Source of the DNA: Nemertoderma westbladi
Taxonomy: Eukaryota; Xenacoelomorpha; Nemertodermatida; Nemertodermatidae
Length of the DNA stretch: 64,000 nt
Direction of reading: 5' to 3'
NCBI GenBank assembly: GCA_032718475.1
Contig: JAUCBJ010007419.1
Coordinates: 42,952-106,951 of the forward strand
The notes under the pieces are model-generated. The model ran no database searches, was not told where the DNA came from, and was given only the letters and a program-made list of their open reading frames with translations. The stretch's first letter is position 1, and each line of letters starts with the position of its first letter. The position numbers and the translations under genes were made by a program. Shown here one piece after another: positions 56,449 to 64,000 of this stretch.

Positions 56449-58225
56449 CTATGGACGCGGCGACGCATATAGCCCAACCAACACACTGGTCGGGGTTTAG
56501 AAACCAACTCCCGAATCCCGTCACACTAGGCGACAGTTAGACATCACTGACACCATTGCGTATCGGATTGATTAATTAGGATAATCAATTAAACCCTAAT
56601 TAGGAGTCGTAAGACACCTATTAGAGTTTAATTGTACTAATTAATTGATGACACCTGTCAATTAAGGTCTAATTAGCCTAATTAGGAGGTTCACCCAGAC
56701 AGTCTGGCGCCAATGATACCCAATGACACCCATAGGGTGACATTGGGTGTCACCCAGACAGTCTGGCGCCAGTCAGTTAGGTCTAACTGTCGTCGAGCCG
56801 GCCAAACCTCTACTTCTATCATATATCTGACTATTGTTGTTTGCTTTATTGTGTTTTAGTGTAGTAAATGTGTGTTTTGGTGCTGATGTTTTAATTTTTG
56901 GGTCGAACTTATATCATTAGTTCAGATTTTTTTTTTTTGGTCAACAAGTAAATTATTTGGTGCAAAAAGTAAGTGTTTCGTTTTTTGTTATTTTTTTGGT
57001 CAGATTTTTTTTTTGTTCGCTTGTATGTTATTTGGTCAATGAGTAAATTATTTGGTACAGAAAGTTTGTGATTTGCAAATTTTTTATGTTTTTTACTTTA
57101 ATTGGTAGCCATTTGAAATTAGAGTTTCTACATTGTTCTGTTATTATTAGTTGATGAGTTATAAGTTGAATATTGTGTTAATCCTCATGGAAATGTAGCC
57201 AAAACTAATCAATACCATCACAACCCATCTACAGTAATAATTCGACACAGTCAATTACAACTGCTTCTACAATCATTTGTACAGAATGCAAGCAGGAATA
57301 CTTAATGTGCGGGAATGGTTTAGCTACTGTATATAGCTAGATATTGTGTAGTTCCTAATGATGACTACATTTAAAAATATTTAACTACTTTAATTAATGT
57401 AGTAGTTATACTTACTTTGTCGCTAGTGAGTAACTACTTAGGTTTACTCAGGGGAAAGTGAACCTATCTTTGTGGAGATAGGAAACCAACTTCTTGCTAA
57501 AATATTATTGCAAAACATATAGCGAATTTTTCTCAGATTGTGTGCCAATCTTATTAGATAATTAATATAGGAATTTTTTATATTTCATTTTATATGAAGA
57601 CCGTTAAAAAAAGTTTAGAAAATTAATGAAAAAAACTTTAGATCTACCCTGCCTAACTTCGACACCATTCTAACAGACATAAAGGAACCTATATTTTTGT
57701 TGGTTTAGTCTAATAATATACGGCATAGAAATAGCCTAGGAAGTAAATTTTATAAAAATAAATAATTATTTCTCAGATTTGGGAATTTATGAAAATTTTA
57801 TGTTCAGTTTACCCACATTAAAAAATATTCGGGTAAAGTGAACCATTGAAAAAACAGCATTTTTTTTCCTTCAAAGGTTCAGTTTACCCCACCACTACTG
57901 TGGTGAAACAGGATAAATTGAACAATTTGGGGAAATATAAAAAACATCGCAATGCGCTCTGCTGGAGCCTCCATTGATGGTCAATTATCATATTTACAAA
58001 GGTTAATAGCTAACTGCTATTAACTTAACTTGGCTATATCTTAACCCCAGCATAGTTCACTTTTCCAAAAGGTGGTGTAAAGAGGGCCATAAAAATCACT
58101 TTAGAAAGTCGGCTGGCAAACAATTTAAACTCAACAAGAAAGATTAGTTGTTTGATTTCTGGAAAGGGGAATAGCACAATGTCATAACATTTCATTGAGA
58201 TGAAGGAAGTTTAATCTGCAAAAAT
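56449..58225. other. Intergenic DNA, no gene seen
   Basis: 56560-56790 holds small direct and inverted repeats: CACCCAGACAGTCTGGCGCC occurs at about 56693 and 56752, around a dyad with ACACCCATAGGGTG. The rest is AT-rich, with T-runs near 56928 and 57006 and phrases of the type GTTTACCC/GGGTAAA on both strands near 57830-57900. No coding region found. Confidence 0.4.
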
Positions 58226-59357
58226 GTCATTTTTTCCCACCCCTACCCTCGAGTAGCAGATAGGAGTAGCGCCCACCCCTACCTTTGGGTAGCAGATAGG
58301 AGTAGCGCCCACCCCTACCTTCGGGTAGCAGATAGGAGTGGCGCCGACCCCTACCTTCGGGTATCAGCTAGGAATAGCGCCCACCCCTACCATCAGGTTG
58401 CAGATAGGAGTAGCGCCCACCCCTACATTCGGGTAGCAGATAGGAGTAGCACCCACCCCTACATTCGTGTAGCAGATAGGAGTAGCGCCCACCCCTACCT
58501 TCGGGTAGCAGATAGGAGTAGCGCCCACCCCTACATTCGGGTAGCAGATAGGAGTAGCGCCCACCCCTACCTTCGGGTAGCAGATAGGAGTGGCGCCCAC
58601 CCCTACCTTCGGGTAGCAGCTAGGAGTAGCGCCCACCCCTACCCTCGGGTAGCAGATAGGAGTAGCGCCCACCCCTACACTCGGGTAGCAGATAGGAGTA
58701 GCGCCCACCCCTACATTCGTGTAGCAGATAGGAGTAGCGCCCACCCCTACCTTCGGGTAGCAGATAGGAGTAGCAACCACCCCTACCCTCGGGAAACAGA
58801 TAGTAGCGCCCACCCCTACCTACGGGTAGCAGATAGGAGTAGCGCCCACCCGTACATTCGTGTAGCAGATAGGAGTAGCGCCCACCCCTACCTTCGGGTA
58901 GCAAATAGGAGTAGCGCCCACCCCTACCCTCGGGTAGCAGATAAGAGTAGCGCCCACCCCTACCCTCGGGTAGCAGATAGGAGTAGCGCCCACCACTACC
59001 TTTGGGTAGCAGATAGGAGTAGCGCCGGCCCCTACCCTCGGGTAGCAGATAGGAGTAGCGCCCACCCCTACCTTCGGGTAGCAGATAGGAGTAGCGCCAA
59101 CCCCTACCTTCGGGTAGCAGCGCCCACTCCTACCCTCGGGTAGCAGAGGAGTAGCGCCCACCACTACCCTCGGGTAGCAGTTAGGAGTAGCGCCCACCAC
59201 TACCCTCGGGTAGCAGATAGGAGTAGCGCCCACCCCTACCCTCGGGTAGCAGATAGGAGTAGCGCCCACCCCTACCCTCGGGTAGCAGATAGGAGTAGCG
59301 CCCACCCCTACCCTCGGGTAGCAGATAGGATTAGAGCCCACCCCTACCTACGGGTAC
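58226..59357. repeat. 36-bp minisatellite of small hairpins, about 31 units
   Basis: The unit is AGGAGTAGCGCCCACCCCTA followed by CCTTCGGGTAGCAGAT. Each holds CTACC-TTCG-GGTAG or CTACC-CTCG-GGTAG, a 5-bp stem with a four-base loop. 36 is divisible by three, so minus-strand frames (94, 149 and 173 codons, GGRYSYLLPEG-type) stay open as artefacts. One shortened unit occurs near 59115. Confidence 0.93.
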
Positions 59358-60879
59358 CAGCTACCAAAAGAGGAGCCTTCGGGTCGCCTCCGGCTTCGGC
59401 CAACTATTTGCTTTTTTGTATTATTTAATTACATCTCTCCATTCCTTCAAATTCCTCACATACCTCAAATCAACTGAACATGAGGTTAAAAAAACGGTAA
59501 TCTATCTCGATTAACAGCATTTATCGTCTGCACATCGGCCCCTTAAGTGTATCATCTAAAACCGGATGTTTAACAAATATAATACATCAATTATACGAAA
59601 TTTTGTAGATCAGAAAAAATACAGGACTACATAACGAAATGAAATAATTTCAATTTCTCATCGCTTTCAAAAATTTCGTTTGTTCCGTTATTTTTCAAGC
59701 AAATATAAATTTACGTTTCGTTTTTTTATGTAAATTCGGTCATATTTTTGATTGGTTTCAAGTTGTCGCTGCTATATAATTTTTTTAGTAAAATTCGACA
59801 TTATGATTATGAATTTAAAACAGTTTCAACAATACATTTTGCATAAATACACAATACATAAATTTACATTTTGCTAAAATGTAAATTTTTCAAAGTTATT
59901 TCTAAATCAATCTTAATTTTGAACCTTTCGAATTAATGTTTTATGAATCCGTTTTCGAATTAACGGGTATACCATATACACACACACACACACCTACACA
60001 CACATACACACATACGGGTTAACTATGGATTCTGTGGACGTACTTATTTATTAAATATCTAGAGAACTATCCAATGAAAATCCTTCAAATTTTCAAATTA
60101 GCTTCCTAATAAGTAATGGGAAATGTTTGTTTTCAAAATTTAAAATTTTTCCAATATTTCAAAAATCATTTTTTTACATTCACTGTGCGGACATTACTTT
60201 TGGTGACGTCATAATTATGTGTGTTGTGCCTGAGTGTGTTTAGTGATGTCCACAAACCCCAACTGGGGTCAAGACACATACGAAAATTAATGTCCACATT
60301 CCACAACTAGTGTAACACATACAGTATATGGGAAAGGAAACTGAAATGCTTTGTTTTTATGCAACTTCATGGATATGATTCTAGTAATTGGATTACTTGG
60401 CCATGGCCAGGTCAGTCCATAGAGATAATGTTCTTTTATTGTTTTTATACACTCGTGAATAATTATTGTAAAAGTTAATATTTCCCTATTAGTTACCTAA
60501 GGACTATTTGTGGTACAAGTTTCCTTAGTTCACTCAGTTACTATAACAATGGGTTATAATTTAGTCGATAGCGATAGCGCTGAACAATCCCGCCTGTAAA
60601 GCAATGCATACAAGTTAGCATGTAGCAATTTGTTTTGAAAATACTTGCAGTCTCAAGAAATAAACCGTAATACTGCCATCACTGCTCAAAATATTCTTTT
60701 TTTCTGCGGGAAGACTAATTATTTTTAGGTTGTATATAAATACAAATAGAGTGGCGCACAGCAATTATTGATATAACTCTTATCATTCAATTATATTAAT
60801 TATGAATTGTATGCCTTAAAATTATTTGGACCCTTCTACACTACGTATTGTAAGAGCAATAGACGCTAAGAATATATAA
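59358..60879. other. AT-rich spacer with a CA repeat, no gene seen
   Basis: A CA-rich microsatellite lies at about 59978-60016. Otherwise AT-rich unique sequence with no frame or motif I can support. Confidence 0.4.
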
Positions 60880-62770
60880 TAAATTAACGAGAACACACCG
60901 TTCTAAATACTGTCCCTTGCGCACATCTGGGGACATTAGTTTTTGTATTGTTTTTCTGCAGGCCATACGTTATGTAGTTGCAATGGACATTAAGAAAATT
61001 TTTTATATATTGACGAAAACACACCGTTCTAAATACTGTCCCTTGCGCACATCTGGGGACATTAGTTTTTGTATTGTTTTTCTGCAGGCCATACGTTATG
61101 TAGTTGCAATGGACATTAAGAAAATTTTTTATATATTGACGAAAACACACCGTTCTAAATACTGTCCCTTGCGCACATCTGGGGACATTAGTTTTTGTAT
61201 TGTTTTTCTGCAGGGCATACGTTATGTAGTTGCAATGGACATTAAGAAAATTTTTTATATATTGACGAAAACACACCGTTCTAAATACTGTCCCTTGCGC
61301 ACATCTGGGGACATTAGTTTTTGTATTGTTTTTCTGCAGGCCATACGTTATGTAGTTGCAATGGACATTAAGAAAATTTTTTATATATTGACGAAAACAC
61401 ACCGTTCTAAATACTGTCCCTTGCGCACATCTGGGGACATTAGTTTTTGTATTGTTTTTCTGCAGGCCATACGTTATGTAGTTGCAATGGACATTAAGAA
61501 AATTTTTTATATATTGACGAAAACACACCGTTCTAAATACTGTCCCTTGCGCACATCTGGGGACATTAGTTTTTGTATTGTTTTTCTGCAGGCCATACGT
61601 TATGTAGTTGCAATGGACATTAAGAAAATTTTTTATATATTGACGAAAACACACCGTTCTAAATACTGTCCCTTGCGCACATCTGGGGAAATTAGTTTTT
61701 GTATTGTTTTTCTGCAGGGCATACGTTATGTAGTTGCAATGGACATTAAGAAAATTTTTTATATATTGACGAAAACACACCGTTCTAAATACTGTCCCTT
61801 GCGCACATCTGGGGACATTAGTTTTTGTATTGTTTTTCTGCAGGCCATACGTTATGTAGTTGCAATGGACATTAAGAAAATTTTTTATATATTGACGAAA
61901 ACACACCGTTCTAAATACTGTCCCTTGCGCACATCTGGGGACATTAGTTTTTGTATTGTTTTTCTGCAGGCCATACGTTATGTAGTTGCAATGGACATTA
62001 AGAAAATTTTTTATATATTGACGAAAACACACCGTTCTAAATACTGTCCCTTGCGCACATCTGGGGACATTAGTTTTTGTATTGTTTTTCTGCAGGCCAT
62101 ACGTTATGTAGTTGCAATGGACATTAAGAAAATTTTTTATATATTGACGAAAACACACCGTTCTAAATACTGTCCCTTGCGCACATCTGGGGACATTAGT
62201 TTTTGTATTGTTTTTCTGCAGGCCATACGTTATGTAGTTGCAATGGACATTAAGAAAATTTTTTATATATTGACGAAAACACACCGTTCTAAATACTGTC
62301 CCTTGCGCACATCTGGGGACATTAGTTTTTGTATTGTTTTTCTGCAGGGCATACGTTATGTAGTTGCAATGGACATTAAGAAAATTTTTTATATATTGAC
62401 GAAAACACACCGTTCTAAATACTGTCCCTTGCGCACATCTGGGGACATTAGTTTTTGTATTGTTTTTCTGCAGGCCATACGTTATGTAGTTGCAATGGAC
62501 ATTAAGAAAATTTTTTATATATTGACGAAAACACACCGTTCTAAATACTGTCCCTTGCGCACATCTGGGGACATTAGTTTTTGTATTGTTTTTCTGCAGG
62601 CCATACGTTATGTAGTTGCAATGGACATTAAGAAAATTTTTTATATATTGACGAAAACACACCGTTCTAAATACTTCCCCTTGCGCACATCTGGGGACAT
62701 TAGTTTTATTAGTGCTGGGAGTATTATATTAGGTCCTACGTATAGTTCCAATGAATGTTAAGAATATTTA
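60880..62770. repeat. 126-bp tandem repeat, about 15 units, open on both strands
   Basis: Fourteen near-identical 126-bp units plus degraded edge units (to about 60840 and 62845). Each includes CTGTCCCTTGCGCACATCTG, TTTTTCTGCAGGCCATACGT and GCAATGGACATTAAGAAAAT. Because the unit is 42 codons with no stop in one frame of each strand, there are opposite frames of 614 (+) and 592 (-) codons. Variants are rare (GGGCATAC in the 3rd, 7th and 12th units; GAAATT in one). The plus-strand 42-residue repeat contains hydrophobic FCIVFLQAI and YVVAM stretches but no known domain. I do not call a gene. Confidence 0.93.
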
Positions 62771-64000
62771 ATATATTAACAAAAACATACCATTGAAAAT
62801 ACTGTCCTTTACGCACATCTGGGGACATTGGTTTTTGTATAGGTGAGATAGGTTCTACGTGAACCATGTCCTGGAATATAGTGTCGTCATTCAGGTCCCT
62901 GCCCCCCCCCCCCCCCCCCCCAGGGTTTAGGGTTTTTCTAAATATGTTAGGGAAACTTATAAATGAAAATAGCGATTTCTAAATTTTTATACTTGTTTAG
63001 AAATTGGTCACATAGAGACTAACCAATTCGCGCGGGAAGGTTTTAAACTTTACATGCATTTAACTCAGAATATTATTTCTCATTTTTTCCTTCACTCAAA
63101 ACCTATCTACACCGTCATTTTTTAATGAATTCGTTTGAAATTTTCAGTGAATGGTCTTGACATATTCACTCACATATTGGCCGTTAATCATTAGACTAAT
63201 GTTAAGGGCACGTGTTTGTCCATACATTTGACTATTAAGCTTATGTACCTCTTCTGAGGAATTGGTTCAACAGAATGACTTGAAATTTGGAGGGGAATTA
63301 ATTTTGCATGTGTCTCAGACGTGGTAGCAGAATAAATAAAAAAAATTATTGTGATCACCAGAAATTTTCAAAGTGAAAAATGTTATTTGCAAAAAGTGAA
63401 AAAAACACGTATTTTGGCCGTTTTTTGTTATGTAACTTTTTAAATTTCTAACCCATATGTCTAAATGTGCTACCAGCTATAAAGGATTAGTATAAGAACA
63501 TATACTAAAAATTTCATGCAATTTGGTCCAGTGGTTCCAGAGAAACAGGTACACGAGTGAAAAATAAAATTCGGAGATATATGCGCTTTTAAAGTTTTCA
63601 AACCTTCCCGCCATTTTTTGTTAAATTGAGGGATAATTCAAATTATATTGAAAAAATAAGGAAGAATCCTTCCAACTAAAATTTTCGATATGGGGGTTTT
63701 CTGGGGTGGTGATTGCATTTCCGATGTCAGTTTTAACGTTTGATGAATTCAACTCAGTCTGTCTGTTTGTCGGACAATCTGTCTGTCTGTCAGTCAATAA
63801 TTAAGGAAACACACTACCGAACTGAAATTTAGGTTATGGGGGTTTTCCATGGTCGGTGATTTCAGCACCGATAGTTAGTTTGGACGTTTGAAGAATTCAA
63901 GACTGTCTAACTGTCAGTCTGTCTGTTTATCAGACAATCTGTCCGTCTGTCAGTCGAAATTTAGGAAAGGACACGACCTCGCTAACACTTTAGTTAAAGG
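62771..64000. other. Terminal region with C20 tract and a diverged tandem pair
   Basis: A C20 run lies at 62902-62921. From about 63670 to 64000 a segment of roughly 165 bp occurs twice in tandem with about 75-80% visual similarity; each copy has TATGGGGGTTTTC, then a GTCTGTCTGT-rich patch. No coding signal is seen. Confidence 0.45.

Noticed and set aside
60884-62761. Opposite 592- and 614-codon frames as genes
   Set aside because: Both come from a stop-free 126-bp unit; no evidence favours either strand. Kept only as a finding.

Overview
The window reads as nuclear DNA of an invertebrate animal. It carries spliced genes with metazoan orthologues (an NPRL2-type GATOR1 subunit, a SCO copper chaperone, a TAP26/CCDC59-type ribosome-biogenesis factor), a near-complete BEL/Pao LTR retrotransposon (a class known from animals), RTE/CR1-like LINE debris and hAT-type DNA transposons. 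No bacterial gene organisation is present. The species cannot be named from sequence alone.

Layout. 0.3-1.3 kb: 40-bp minisatellite, then a LINE tail fragment. 2.3-3.7 kb (-): two-exon NPRL2. 4.0-6.9 kb: GC-rich 40-bp minisatellite interrupted by a small insert with 18-bp inverted ends. 7.8-12.7 kb: 52-bp minisatellite running straight into the stop codon of a minus-strand TAP26-like gene, whose previous exon lies 3.3 kb away at 16.3-16.4 kb; the intron holds a LINE fragment, a solo-type LTR and a split 16-bp repeat. 17.2-18.3 kb (+): an unrecognised three-exon gene with EPLYTVP repeats. 18.4-25.2 kb: 48-bp minisatellite with higher-order duplication. 25.9-27.2 kb: a 1.3-kb palindrome centred on a TTAA-flanked MITE. 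27.9-33.1 kb: a 21-bp minisatellite split by a 3.2-kb hAT-like element, itself split by a second 2.5-kb hAT-like element that carries a 14-bp array. 33.6-34.4 kb (-): intronless SCO1/SCO2. 36-38.2 kb: LINE pieces plus a 66-bp array. 38.2-43.5 kb: 60-bp minisatellite. 44.2-45.0 kb: 38-bp minisatellite. 45.0-54.4 kb (+): BEL/Pao element with almost identical 0.8-kb LTRs. 54.4-55.1 kb: GGTTGT hexanucleotide tract. 55.1-56.4 kb (-): a shrunken second BEL-like element. 58.2-59.4 kb: 36-bp array of small hairpins. 60.9-62.8 kb: 126-bp array open on both strands. The rest is AT-rich DNA in which I see no gene.

About 45% of the window is tandem repeat. The only host functions supported are nutrient/TORC1 signalling (NPRL2), cytochrome oxidase copper delivery (SCO), ribosome biogenesis (TAP26-like) and one orphan gene; nothing suggests that they act together. 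The most unusual signal is that the 52-bp minisatellite is a mass amplification of the final codons, stop and start of the 3' UTR of the neighbouring TAP26-like gene. The nested hAT/hAT/minisatellite stack, with target duplications that still match, is the cleanest evolutionary record in the window.
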